A stretch of DNA of 64,000 bases, from contig NZ_PVZN01000019.1 in assembly GCF_003024385.1 (NCBI RefSeq), positions 1 to 64,000 on the forward strand, read 5' to 3'. Position numbers and translations under genes: made by a program. The notes below the pieces were generated by a model. It did no database searches, was not told where the DNA came from, and saw only the letters and a list, made by a program, of their open reading frames with translations. How positions within the stretch are numbered: position 1 is the stretch's first letter; the number at the start of each line of letters is the position of its first letter. This DNA comes from Pseudomonas sp. BBP2017. Its GTDB lineage: Bacteria > Pseudomonadota > Gammaproteobacteria > Pseudomonadales > Pseudomonadaceae. This document shows positions 16,570 through 25,609 of this stretch, piece after piece.

Positions 16570-18579
16570 CTAACGTTTGAGCATGGCGCGGATATCGGCC
16601 AGTGCATTATTGCCGCGCGCCGCCTTCACTTCGGTGGGGGCATCGTCCAGGCCTTCCCAAGCCAGGTCATCGTCGGGCAGCTCGTCAAGGAAGCGGCTCG
16701 GCGCGCAATCGATGATCTCGCCGTACTGCTTGCGCTTGGCTGCAAAGGTGAAGGCCAGGGTCTGGCGTGCACGGGTAATACCCACGTAGGCAAGACGCCG
16801 CTCTTCTTCGATGGTGTCGGCTTCGATGCTGGAACGATGGGGAAGGATCTCTTCCTCCATGCCCATGATGAACACATAGGGGAATTCCAGGCCCTTGGAG
16901 GCATGCAGGGTCATCATCTGCACGCCCTCGGCACCGTCTTCTTCCTCCTGCTGACGTTCGAGCATGTCACGCAGGACCAGCTTGCCGATGGCTTCTTCAA
17001 TGGTCATCTCACCGTCTTCGTCCTTCTCCAGGGTGTTTTTCAACGCCTCGATCAGGAACCAGACGTTGCCCATACGGAAGTCCGCGGCTTTATCGCTGGA
17101 GCTGTTGGTACGAATCCAGTTTTCGTAGTCGATGTCCATGACCATGCTGCGCAGGGCCGCGATCGGGTCTTCCAGGGCAACCTGTTCGCGGACCTTGTCC
17201 ATCCAGCGTTTGAAACGCTGCAAACGGTCGGTAAAACGGCTGTCCAGATGCTCGCCAAGGCCCAGCTCCTCGCTGGCGGCGTACATCGAGATCTTGCGTT
17301 CGGTGGCGTAGTTGCCGAGCTTTTCCAGGGTGGTCGAGCCGATTTCCCGGCGCGGTACGTTGATCACCCGCAGGTAGGCGTTGTCGTCGTCCGGATTGAC
17401 CAGCAAGCGGAAGTAGGCCATCAGGTCTTTGACTTCCTGGCGTCCGAAGAAGCTGTTGCCGCCGGACAGGCGGTACGGCACCTGATGGTGCTGCAGCTTC
17501 AATTCGATCAGTTTGGCCTGGTAGTTGCCGCGATAGAGAATGGCGAAGTCACTGTAAGGCCGGTCGGTGCGCAGGTGCAGGCTGAGGATTTCCATGGCCA
17601 CCCGTTCGGCCTCGGCTTCCTCGTTCTTGCAGCGGATCACACGGATCTCGTCACCGTGGCCCATTTCACTCCACAGCTGCTTCTCGAACGCATGCGGGTT
17701 GTTCGAGATCAGCACGTTGGCGCAACGCAGGATGCGGCTGGTGGAGCGGTAGTTCTGCTCGAGCATCACCACCTTCAGCGACGGGTAATCCTCTTTGAGC
17801 AGCATCAGGTTTTCCGGGCGTGCGCCACGCCAGGCGTAGATCGACTGGTCGTCGTCACCTACCACGGTGAACTGGTTGCGCGTGCCGATCAGCATTTTCA
17901 CCAGCAAGTACTGGCTGGCGTTGGTGTCCTGGTATTCGTCGACCAGCAGGTAGCGCACCTTGTTCTGCCATTTTTCCAGGATGTCGGCGTGTTCCTCGAA
18001 CAGCTTTACCGGCAGCAGGATCAGGTCGTCGAAGTCTACCGCGTTGAATGCCTTGAGCGTGCGCTGGTAGTGGGCGTAGACGACCGCAGCGGTCTGTTCC
18101 TTGGGGTTGCGCGCCTTTTCCAGGGCCTCAGGCGGGAGGATCAGGTCGTTTTTCCAGGCGCCGATCATGTTCTTGATCTCGTCGACGCCATCGTCGCCCG
18201 AGTATTCCTTCTGCATGATGTCGGTCATCAGCGCCTTGACATCGGTCTCGTCAAAGATCGAGAAGCCCGGCTTGTAGCCCAGTCGCTGATGTTCCTTGCG
18301 AATGATGTTCAGGCCCAGGTTGTGGAAAGTCGACACGGTCAGGCCGCGCCCCTCGCCTTTGCGCAGCAGGGTGCCGACCCGCTCTTTCATCTCCCGTGCG
18401 GCCTTGTTGGTGAAGGTCATGGCCACGATGTACTGCGCACGGATGCCGCAATTCTGGATCAGGTGCGCAATTTTGCGGGTGATCACGCTGGTCTTGCCGG
18501 AACCGGCACCGGCGAGCACCAAAAGAGGGCCGCCGACGTAGTTCACGGCTTCTTGTTGCCGGGGATTGAGTCGGGACAT
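16570..18579 (-). CDS. rep: ATP-dependent DNA helicase Rep
   Basis: The 669-residue superfamily 1 helicase has Walker A AGAGSGKTSVITRKIAHL, the DEYQDTN box and the VGDDDQSIYAWRGA motif. The C-terminus has MTLHASKGLEFPYVF and YVGITRARQTL. It unwinds 3' to 5' and helps replication forks through obstacles. Full length for the family. The ATG at 18579 gives MSRLNPRQQEAVNYV, the expected start. Confidence 0.97.
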   Translation of the reverse strand: MSRLNPRQQEAVNYVGGPLLVLAGAGSGKTSVITRKIAHLIQNCGIRAQYIVAMTFTNKAAREMKERVGTLLRKGEGRGLTVSTFHNLGLNIIRKEHQRLGYKPGFSIFDETDVKALMTDIMQKEYSGDDGVDEIKNMIGAWKNDLILPPEALEKARNPKEQTAAVVYAHYQRTLKAFNAVDFDDLILLPVKLFEEHADILEKWQNKVRYLLVDEYQDTNASQYLLVKMLIGTRNQFTVVGDDDQSIYAWRGARPENLMLLKEDYPSLKVVMLEQNYRSTSRILRCANVLISNNPHAFEKQLWSEMGHGDEIRVIRCKNEEAEAERVAMEILSLHLRTDRPYSDFAILYRGNYQAKLIELKLQHHQVPYRLSGGNSFFGRQEVKDLMAYFRLLVNPDDDNAYLRVINVPRREIGSTTLEKLGNYATERKISMYAASEELGLGEHLDSRFTDRLQRFKRWMDKVREQVALEDPIAALRSMVMDIDYENWIRTNSSSDKAADFRMGNVWFLIEALKNTLEKDEDGEMTIEEAIGKLVLRDMLERQQEEEDGAEGVQMMTLHASKGLEFPYVFIMGMEEEILPHRSSIEADTIEEERRLAYVGITRARQTLAFTFAAKRKQYGEIIDCAPSRFLDELPDDDLAWEGLDDAPTEVKAARGNNALADIRAMLKR

Positions 18580-18756
18580 GACGAAAACCGGGGTCGCTAG
18601 AAAAATAGCCGCGCATTTTAGCAGGGGTGGAAAGATTCTGCCGCGACCGTCTGACAGTGTGACGTACCACGCGATCTAAATTTGCCGCTTTTGTTACTTT
18701 CCCGCAGGATGCGTGCGAAACCTGCGGGATGTCGGCAATGGAGTGGCTCGACGTTA

Positions 18757-18775
18757 AGTGAAAATCATTTTCACT
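18757..18775. promoter_or_regulatory. Perfect 19-bp palindrome upstream of the GGDEF/EAL gene
   Basis: AGTGAAAATCATTTTCACT is fully symmetric around one base and lies 68 nt before the TTG start of the GGDEF/EAL gene. Its AATCATT centre is shared with Fur boxes, but the outer arms differ from the Fur consensus. It is very likely an operator; the regulator is not identified. Confidence 0.6.
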
Positions 18776-18842
18776 AATGGTTTAGGATGAGCCTCTCGCT
18801 GCCCATTGTCATTTGACTGTGTCCACGTCCTAAGGAGCCAGC

Positions 18843-20507
18843 TTGTCTACGCCTGTCGAACCCTTGCGTTTGCTCTTGCTGGCTGACGAGCCCGGATGGG
18901 CCGGCGCTTTGCGTGATTGCCTGACGCCGCTGGCGGGCAGTGCGGTGCTGTTGACCGCACCGAACTGGGACGCCGTCGACAGCCTGTTTGCCAATGATCG
19001 CAATGCCCTGGTGCTGGCCACCCCGCAGCTGCAGCCGGCGCCTGGACGCTGCATCTTGCCGATGGTGTTGCTGCTTGAGCATGAACCGCAGGTGCCACCA
19101 CCAGGTGTCAGCGACTGGCTGGTATTTGACCAGCTCGGCCCCGATACCCTGCGCCGCAGCCTGCGTCATGTGCGTGAACGTGGCGTGCTGGAGGCCACCC
19201 TGCAACGCCTGGCCGAACAGGATCCGTTGACCGGCATCGCCAACCGCCAAGGCTTTCAGACCCTGCTGGCCGCGCGCCTGGCTGACAACGACGGGCGTGG
19301 GGTGGCCCTCGGTCACCTGGACCTGGATAACTTTCGCCGGGCCAACGATGCGCTTGGCCATCAGGCCGGTGACCGGCTGATCCTGCAGGTGGTCGGGCGT
19401 CTGAAAAGCCAGCTTGAAGCCGGTGATCAGGTGGCCCGCCTGGGGAGCGATGAGTTCGCCCTGTTGATCGACACGCGCCGCGAGCCGCAACGCGCCGAAT
19501 GGATGGCTGAACGTATTACCGAGGCTTTGGCCGAACCGTACTGGGTCGATGGCGAGAGCCTGTTGCTAGGCTGCAGCCTGGGTGTCGCTCATGCTCGCGC
19601 CCAAGGTGGTGCGGACCCGTTGATGTGGCACGCGCACATTGCCATGCAACAGGCCAAGGGCACCCAGGGCTGCACCTTTCACATCTTCAACGAACGCATC
19701 AACCGCAACGCACGCAGCCTCGCCGATCTGGAAAGCGAGCTACGCCGCGCTTTGCGTCGCGACGAACTGGAGCTGCACTACCAGCCACGCCTGGACATGG
19801 CCGACGGACGCATTGTTGGTCTGGAGGCGTTGGTGCGCTGGCGCCATGCCGAGCGTGGATTGTTGCCGCCCAGCGAGTTCGTCCCGCTGGCCGAGCAGAG
19901 CGGGCTGATCGTGCCCTTGGGCTATTGGGTGATTTCCCGCGCCTTACGCGACATGCAGGCGCTGCGTGAACAGGGCCTGGCGCCACTGCACATGGCCGTA
20001 AACCTGTCGTTTCGCCAGTTTCAGGACAGCCAGCTGCTGGCCACTTTGAGCCGGTTGATCATTGAGCATGGCGTCGATGCGCGTTGGCTGGAGTTCGAGC
20101 TCACCGAAACTGCGGTGATGCGCCGTAGCGACCTGGTCGCGCAGACCATGGATGCTCTTGGGCGCCTGGGTGTGCGTTTTTCTCTCGATGACTTCGGTAC
20201 CGGTTTTTCCTCTTTCGTCCACCTTAACAGCCTGCCGATCACCTTGCTCAAGGTCGATCGCAGCTTTGTCGGCGGTATGGAAAAGCGTGAAGAGAACCGC
20301 AAACTGGTCCACGCCATGATCAACCTGGCACACAACCTCAACCTCGAGGTGGTGGCTGAAGGGGTGGAAACCCCGGAGCAGATGGACCTGCTGCGCAGCT
20401 TCAACTGTGATCAGGTGCAGGGTTTCCTGATCAGCCGGCCGTTGCCGATTGATGAGTTGATAGTTTTTTTGTTGAGCGGGTCGGCGCAGCAGTCGGTGGC
20501 TTTGTAG
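18843..20507 (+). CDS. c-di-GMP phosphodiesterase with degenerate GGDEF and intact EAL
   Basis: This 554-residue protein begins at a TTG with AAGGAG upstream. Residues 1 to about 115 resemble a degenerate receiver-like region. The GGDEF domain (about 120-280) has GSDEF in place of GGDEF, so cyclase activity is doubtful. The EAL domain (about 300-545) keeps its catalytic signature: LEALVRWRH, NLSFRQF, FELTE, DDFGTGFSS, KVDRSFV and AEGVET. It is therefore predicted to degrade c-di-GMP. Gene order (between rep and a MATE gene) matches P. aeruginosa PA5295 (ProE), a known phosphodiesterase, as far as I recall. Confidence 0.88.
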   Translation: MSTPVEPLRLLLLADEPGWAGALRDCLTPLAGSAVLLTAPNWDAVDSLFANDRNALVLATPQLQPAPGRCILPMVLLLEHEPQVPPPGVSDWLVFDQLGPDTLRRSLRHVRERGVLEATLQRLAEQDPLTGIANRQGFQTLLAARLADNDGRGVALGHLDLDNFRRANDALGHQAGDRLILQVVGRLKSQLEAGDQVARLGSDEFALLIDTRREPQRAEWMAERITEALAEPYWVDGESLLLGCSLGVAHARAQGGADPLMWHAHIAMQQAKGTQGCTFHIFNERINRNARSLADLESELRRALRRDELELHYQPRLDMADGRIVGLEALVRWRHAERGLLPPSEFVPLAEQSGLIVPLGYWVISRALRDMQALREQGLAPLHMAVNLSFRQFQDSQLLATLSRLIIEHGVDARWLEFELTETAVMRRSDLVAQTMDALGRLGVRFSLDDFGTGFSSFVHLNSLPITLLKVDRSFVGGMEKREENRKLVHAMINLAHNLNLEVVAEGVETPEQMDLLRSFNCDQVQGFLISRPLPIDELIVFLLSGSAQQSVAL

Positions 20508-20510
20508 AAA

Positions 20511-20537
20511 AGCATCGCGGGGCAAGCCCCGCGATAA
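20511..20537. repeat. REP hairpin
   Basis: atcgcggggcaagccccgcgat forms a compact palindromic REP hairpin between the convergent EAL and MATE genes. Confidence 0.75.
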
Positions 20538-20542
20538 GGCCC

Positions 20543-21934
20543 TCACATCACCGTAGCAGCGGCCTTGCTCACACCACCCGAGCCCACCAGCAAGCGCTTC
20601 ATCCGCCACTCGAACGCCAGCGTCAGGGTCACCGCCGCACAGGCCAGGCCCAGTGCCAGGCCCCACCAGACGCCAACTGCGCCCATGCCCAAGGTGAAGG
20701 CCAGCAACCAGGCCGCCGGGGCGCCGATCACCCAGTAGCAGAACAGTCCGACCAGGAAGGTGGTCTTGGCATCCTTGAGCCCGCGAATCGAACCCATGGC
20801 GATGGTCTGCACGCCGTCAAACAGCTCGAACCACGCCGCGACCATCAACAGGCTCACGGCCAGCTGGATGATGTCGGCAAAGGCCGGGTCATCGTGGTCG
20901 AGGAACAGCCCCACCAGCGGGTCTGGCAGCAGCCAGAAGAGGATGGCAAACATCAGCATCATCGCCGCGCCAAAACCGATCCCGACGCGGCCGGCGTGCC
21001 GTGCACCAAGCAGGTTGTCGGCACCGTAATAGAGCCCTACACGCATGGTCACGGCATACGACAAGCCGGCCGGAATCATGAACGCAGTGGAGACGATCTG
21101 CAGGGCGATCTGGTGAGCCGCCAGTTCGGTGCTGCCGAGCACACCCATACACAGCGCGGCAAAAGCGAACAGGCCGACTTCTACGGTGTAGGTGCCGCCA
21201 ATCGGCAGGCCCAGGCGCCACAATTCGCGCAAGGCGGGCCAGGACGGACGGCTCAGGCCCTGGGCAATCGGGTAGGGCGCATAAGCCGGGTGCCAGCGAA
21301 TGTACAAGGCCATGGCCACGGCCATGCAGTTGGCCACGATGGCGGTAACCAGGCCGATACCCACCAGCCCCAGCTTGGGCAGGCCGAACATACCCTCGAT
21401 CAGCGCATAGTTGAGCAGGAAGTTGGCCACGGTGCCGATCAGGCTGATGACCATTACCGGTGTGGAGCGGCCAATGGCGCTGGTGAAGCCGCGCAGGGCC
21501 ATGAAGCTCAGGTAGCCAGGCAGGGCGAAGGGCAGCAACAGCAGAAACTGGGCGGCTGCTTCGACATTGTCAGGGCTCTGGCCGAGCAGCAACAGCACCG
21601 GCTCCAGGTTCCACAGCGCCAGCGCCGCCACCAGGGCCATGACCCAGGCCAGCCACAGCCCGGCCTGGGTCAGGCGGGTGGCGCCGACGGTGTCACCGGC
21701 GCCCTTGCGAATGGCCACCAAGGTGCCTACGGCCGCGATCACGCCCAGACAGAAAATCGACACGAACGAATAGCTCGCCGCGCCCAGGCCACCGCCTGCC
21801 AGAGCCTGCGGGCTGATGCGGGCCATCATCAGGGTGTCGGTCAGCACCATCAGCATGTGGGCCAGTTGCGAGGCGATCAGGGGACCGGCCAGACGCAACA
21901 GGGCCTTGAGTTCATGAGTGGGTGCGGCCTGCAT
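20543..21934 (-). CDS. MATE family efflux transporter
   Basis: The 463-residue membrane protein has about 12 hydrophobic helices and typical MATE features (GPLIASQLAHMLMVLTDTLMM at the N-terminus and repeated halves). MATE pumps export cationic drugs with Na+ or H+. The substrate is unknown. I used the ATG at 21934, which has AAGGAC upstream, rather than a GTG 21 nt earlier. It is divergent from a LysR gene. Confidence 0.9.
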   Translation of the reverse strand: MQAAPTHELKALLRLAGPLIASQLAHMLMVLTDTLMMARISPQALAGGGLGAASYSFVSIFCLGVIAAVGTLVAIRKGAGDTVGATRLTQAGLWLAWVMALVAALALWNLEPVLLLLGQSPDNVEAAAQFLLLLPFALPGYLSFMALRGFTSAIGRSTPVMVISLIGTVANFLLNYALIEGMFGLPKLGLVGIGLVTAIVANCMAVAMALYIRWHPAYAPYPIAQGLSRPSWPALRELWRLGLPIGGTYTVEVGLFAFAALCMGVLGSTELAAHQIALQIVSTAFMIPAGLSYAVTMRVGLYYGADNLLGARHAGRVGIGFGAAMMLMFAILFWLLPDPLVGLFLDHDDPAFADIIQLAVSLLMVAAWFELFDGVQTIAMGSIRGLKDAKTTFLVGLFCYWVIGAPAAWLLAFTLGMGAVGVWWGLALGLACAAVTLTLAFEWRMKRLLVGSGGVSKAAATVM

Positions 21935-22087
21935 TGGATCGTCCTTTTCGAACACACGTGGGAAGGCGTGAAATTCTCATCTTTTATGCGGTTATTCGCA
22001 AAAGGATAAAAACGATCCGTGGCATGATTAAAACTCATGTATGTATGATGGTGTGCATTGCCCTGGGCCCCTGCGGAGGACTCGTCC

Positions 22088-23008
22088 ATGTCCCGTCGTT
22101 TACCGCCTTTGTATGCCTTGCGTGCCTTTGAGGCGGCTGCCCGGCACAGCTCCTTCACCCGCGCCGGGGATGAGTTATCGATTACCCAAAGCGCTGTCAG
22201 CCGTCATATCCGTACGCTGGAAGAACATTTCGCCTGCCGCTTATTCGTGCGCAATGGCCGCAACCTGCAACTGAGCGAGGCGGCTCGGCTGTTATTGCCG
22301 GGCGTGCGTGAAGGCTTCGCTGCGCTGGAGCGTGCCTGCAATACGCTGCGCAGCGAGGACGACATCCTGCGCATGAAGGCGCCCTCGACGCTGACCATGC
22401 GCTGGTTGCTGGCGCGGCTCAGTCGCTTTCGTCATCTGCAACCGGGCAACGAAGTGCAACTGACCAGTGCCTGGATGGATGTTGATCATGTTGATTTCAA
22501 CCATGAGCCGTTTGACTGTGCGGTACTGCTTGGGGATGGGCACTTTCCACCGGACTGGGAAGTGGCCCGGCTGTTTTCCGAACTGCTGATCCCTGTGGGG
22601 GCGCCCGAGCTGCTGACTGAAGGGCCTTGGGACGCCAAGCGCCTGGCCGCTATCGAGCTGCTGCATCCGACACCGGACAAGCGTGACTGGCGCAGTTGGC
22701 TGGCGCGCATGGGGCTGAGCGACAAGGTCTCGCTCAAGGGCGGTCAGGTGTTCGATACCCTGGAGTTGGGGATGATCGCTGCCGCGCGGGGTTACGGGGT
22801 GTCCATGGGCGATTTGTTGATGGTCGCTGAAGACGTGGCCCAAGGGCGCTTGAGCCTGCCTTGGCCGACTGCAGTGGCCAGTGGTCTGGATTATTACCTG
22901 GTGTGGCCGAAAACCCGCCCGGGTGGAGAGCGGCTGCGCCGGTTGAGTGATTTTCTGCAGGGCGAGGCTGATGCGATGGACTTGCCGAAGGTGCAGGTCC
23001 TCAGATAG
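22088..23008 (+). CDS. LysR family transcriptional regulator (GcvA-like)
   Basis: The 306-residue regulator has an N-terminal HTH (LPPLYALRAFEAAARHSSFTRAGDELSITQSAVSRHIRTLE) and the periplasmic-binding-like effector domain. The subgroup is GcvA/AmpR-like. It is divergent from the MATE pump and may control it; the effector is unknown. GGAGGA precedes the ATG at 22088. Confidence 0.88.
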   Translation: MSRRLPPLYALRAFEAAARHSSFTRAGDELSITQSAVSRHIRTLEEHFACRLFVRNGRNLQLSEAARLLLPGVREGFAALERACNTLRSEDDILRMKAPSTLTMRWLLARLSRFRHLQPGNEVQLTSAWMDVDHVDFNHEPFDCAVLLGDGHFPPDWEVARLFSELLIPVGAPELLTEGPWDAKRLAAIELLHPTPDKRDWRSWLARMGLSDKVSLKGGQVFDTLELGMIAAARGYGVSMGDLLMVAEDVAQGRLSLPWPTAVASGLDYYLVWPKTRPGGERLRRLSDFLQGEADAMDLPKVQVLR

Positions 23009-23080
23009 CAATCGCGGGGCAAGCCCGCTCCCACAGAGGCTGAGATAACCCCGGTGGGCGGGCTTGCCCCGCGAAGAGGC
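23009..23080. repeat. Inverted pair of REP elements
   Basis: atcgcggggcaagcccgctccc and cgggcttgccccgcga lie in opposite orientation between the convergent LysR and hglS genes. Confidence 0.9.
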
Positions 23081-23082
23081 CC

Positions 23083-24480
23083 TTACAGCCCCGGCAGATC
23101 CAGCGCCCTGGCACAGGCCTGCAACGACCGCTGCTGGCTCTGCGCATACAGCTCAAGCTCATCCTGCACCGGCTTGCCCAGCGCCTGTTCAAAGGCATCG
23201 CGGTTGGCATTGCTGCCGTATTCACTCTGCGCATCATCACCCAGGTTGGACTGAAAGATCCCTGCCGCGCTGACCGGCAGAAAGTCTTCATACACCAGCG
23301 TTTCGAAATGCACATGGCCGGCGTCGATCAGGTCCTCCAGCGAGGTCGGACGCCCAGTATCACTGCGTGCTGCCAGGCCGCGTTCGGTGGGGAAATAGCG
23401 GAAGTATGCCAGGCCCTGCTCACGCATCTGTGCAAGGTCATCCGGGAACGCCTGGAAGCTGTCTTTGAGCAATTGCATGTAGCGCTCGGCGTTGGCTTCT
23501 GCCGGTACGCCGCCCAATGAATCGCGGGCAGCGTCGAGCAGTTGGTCATACAGCTGGCGCCCTTTGGGAGTCAGCGCCGCACCACGCTGTTCGATTTCGC
23601 CAAAGCGTGCGGTGTGACTGCCGCCCGCAGCCCCTTGTTGATCACTGAACGCGACCCGTTCCTGCAGGGCCTTGAAGCTGGTTTGGCGCAACAGGATCGG
23701 ACAGCGCCGCGGCGGTGGGCCTTCGATCACCGCCTTGGGTGGGATGCCCTTGGCTGGCATGCCCAGCTGGATCGCGTCGATGTCCAGGGTACGTGGAGTC
23801 AGATGGTTGATATGCGGGCCTTTGAAGGCCACCACATCAGCGATCAGGCGGTGTTGATCATGCAGTTGTTGATACTGCTCGGCTGTCACAGTGGCATCGC
23901 GGTGCCAGCGGAAGGTGTGCAGGGCCTCGTCAACAAAAGTACGGGCATCGTCGGCGTTCAGGCCGCCATCACGTTCGTATTGCTGGATCAGATCCAGGGC
24001 GCGCGGGGTGAAGATCTGCCGCTTGGCGAGGATCTGCCGGGACAGTTCACGCAAGGCCGGGCTGTCGATCAGCTCCAGGCGCAACAGCGAGGTAAAGACC
24101 CGGAACGGGCTGATATGCAGCGATTGTTCGTGCACGGCGCGAAAGGCGGTGGAATGCACCGGCACACCGGCCGAACTGAGGTCGTAATAACCCACCGGTT
24201 GCATGCCCATGACCGCAAACAGGCGGGCGATGGTCGCCAGCTCTTCGGCAGTGCCGACGCGGATGGCGCCGTGACGCTCCTGGTCCAAGCGCTCGATTTC
24301 GCCGGTCCAGCGCAGGGCCTGGGCCACCTCTGGCTGCTCGGTCATGACCTGCTGGTTGATTTCGCTCACCAGCGACAGCAGGGTGCCGTACAGCGGCACT
24401 TCCTGTTTGTACATGAGCGACATGGCGGCGGAGAACTGCGCGCGAATGCTGTCCGGGCTGACGAAATCTTGAGCGGGCAT
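23083..24480 (-). CDS. hglS: 2-oxoadipate dioxygenase/decarboxylase (D-2-hydroxyglutarate synthase)
   Basis: The 465-residue DUF1338 protein matches P. putida HglS, an Fe(II) enzyme that converts 2-oxoadipate and O2 to D-2-hydroxyglutarate and two CO2 in lysine catabolism. His70 and Arg74 are in RHGAIRVG, His226 in GPHINHLTPR, and the likely metal glutamate near residue 295 in HTARFGEIEQRG. These agree with the metal and substrate residues I recall for the P. putida enzyme. AGGAA precedes the ATG at 24480. Its neighbours amaB and amaA act earlier in the same pathway. Confidence 0.93.
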   Translation of the reverse strand: MPAQDFVSPDSIRAQFSAAMSLMYKQEVPLYGTLLSLVSEINQQVMTEQPEVAQALRWTGEIERLDQERHGAIRVGTAEELATIARLFAVMGMQPVGYYDLSSAGVPVHSTAFRAVHEQSLHISPFRVFTSLLRLELIDSPALRELSRQILAKRQIFTPRALDLIQQYERDGGLNADDARTFVDEALHTFRWHRDATVTAEQYQQLHDQHRLIADVVAFKGPHINHLTPRTLDIDAIQLGMPAKGIPPKAVIEGPPPRRCPILLRQTSFKALQERVAFSDQQGAAGGSHTARFGEIEQRGAALTPKGRQLYDQLLDAARDSLGGVPAEANAERYMQLLKDSFQAFPDDLAQMREQGLAYFRYFPTERGLAARSDTGRPTSLEDLIDAGHVHFETLVYEDFLPVSAAGIFQSNLGDDAQSEYGSNANRDAFEQALGKPVQDELELYAQSQQRSLQACARALDLPGL

Positions 24481-24570
24481 CGAAAGCTTCCTGGTGAAGT
24501 GGGCACCCCTACATGAAAGCGAGGAATGCACTTCTCCCACAAGCGAAAAAAAGTCGATCAGTCATTCCGT

Positions 24571-25473
24571 TTATTCTTGACCTTCTGCTTCAACCTCAGC
24601 AGCAATCCAGTCGACCAGAGCGCGCACCTTGGGGACTTCCGCCGCGTGCTCGGCAAACGCCAGAAAATGCGAACCATTGCTGCGCATGCTGTGCTGCCAA
24701 GGCACGACCAATTTGCCTTCGGCCAGCTCCTGAGCCACCAGGTAACGCGGCACCAGGGCCACGCCGCAACCGGACTGAGCGGCACTCAGGCTCATATAGA
24801 AGGTGTCGAAGCGCGGCCCGTGGTAGCTGTGGGCAGAATGCAAACCTTGTTCGAGGAACCACTCATGCCAGGCCTCTGGGCGCGAGGTGCTTTGCAGCAG
24901 GACCAGCTCGGACAGCTCGCTGGCGTCGTGCAGGGTGCGGCCTTGCAACAGCTCTGGCGCGCAAACCGGCACCACTTCTTCACCGAACAGTCTGACGCAG
25001 CTCGCGCCAGGCCAGGTGCCCTGGCCGAAGAAGAACACCACATCGGCCTTGCCCTGCAGCAAGGCGAAGGGCTCCATCTCATTGCGGATATCCAGGTGGA
25101 TGTTCGGATGACGCTTGCCGAAGCCTTTAAGGTGCGGAATCAACCAGCGCACGCCAAAGCTCGGTTGAGTGGCTACCTTCAATACTTCAGTTTGCTCGCC
25201 GTACGAGAGGATGTAGCGGCTGGACATATCGACCTGGGTAAGGATCTTGTTGACCTCGGCCAGGTACAACGCGCCTGCTGGAGTCAGTTGCAGGCGTCGA
25301 CGGATGCGCAGGAACAGGTGATGGCGGAGCATTTCCTCCAATTGCGCGACTTGTTTACTCACCGCACTCTGGGTCAGGTGCAGCTCTTCGGCGGCGCGGG
25401 TGAAGCTCAGGTGCCGGGCGGCAGCCTCGAAACACTGCAGAGCGGCCATCGATGGCACCAGACGTTTCGACAT
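24571..25473 (-). CDS. LysR family regulator of the lysine-catabolic genes
   Basis: The 300-residue protein has a standard LysR HTH (MAALQCFEAAARHLSFTRAAEELHLTQSAVSKQVAQLEEML) and effector domain. It is divergent from amaB and followed by hglS in the same direction. It most likely controls amaBA, and perhaps hglS, in response to a pipecolate or aminoadipate intermediate. That is inference from position. The shared spacer contains two hyphenated palindromes that fit LysR binding sites. Confidence 0.88.
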   Translation of the reverse strand: MSKRLVPSMAALQCFEAAARHLSFTRAAEELHLTQSAVSKQVAQLEEMLRHHLFLRIRRRLQLTPAGALYLAEVNKILTQVDMSSRYILSYGEQTEVLKVATQPSFGVRWLIPHLKGFGKRHPNIHLDIRNEMEPFALLQGKADVVFFFGQGTWPGASCVRLFGEEVVPVCAPELLQGRTLHDASELSELVLLQSTSRPEAWHEWFLEQGLHSAHSYHGPRFDTFYMSLSAAQSGCGVALVPRYLVAQELAEGKLVVPWQHSMRSNGSHFLAFAEHAAEVPKVRALVDWIAAEVEAEGQE

Positions 25474-25494
25474 AGCGGTTCTCTAAGCGGGTAG

Positions 25495-25575
25495 ATCATT
25501 ACCTGGCGGAATGATATGCAGAATAAAGGTCGTTTGTTGCGCCAGAGTGATCGGATTAATACTGATCCCGATCAC
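25495..25575. promoter_or_regulatory. Two candidate LysR operators upstream of amaB
   Basis: ATCATT-N9-AATGAT lies at 25495-25515. GTGATCGG-N13-CCGATCAC lies at 25547-25575, ending about 34 nt before the amaB ATG. Two dyads spaced about 50 bp apart in the divergent spacer match the recognition/activation site layout of LysR regulators. Confidence 0.5.
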
Positions 25576-25609
25576 TTATTCAACCACTCATCGCATGCAG
25601 GAGAAGAAA

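Noticed and set aside
16837..18600. Long open frame (587 codons) opposite rep
   Set aside because: It is entirely antisense to the rep helicase gene, has no family features and no ribosome site. High-GC codon bias opens the opposite frame.
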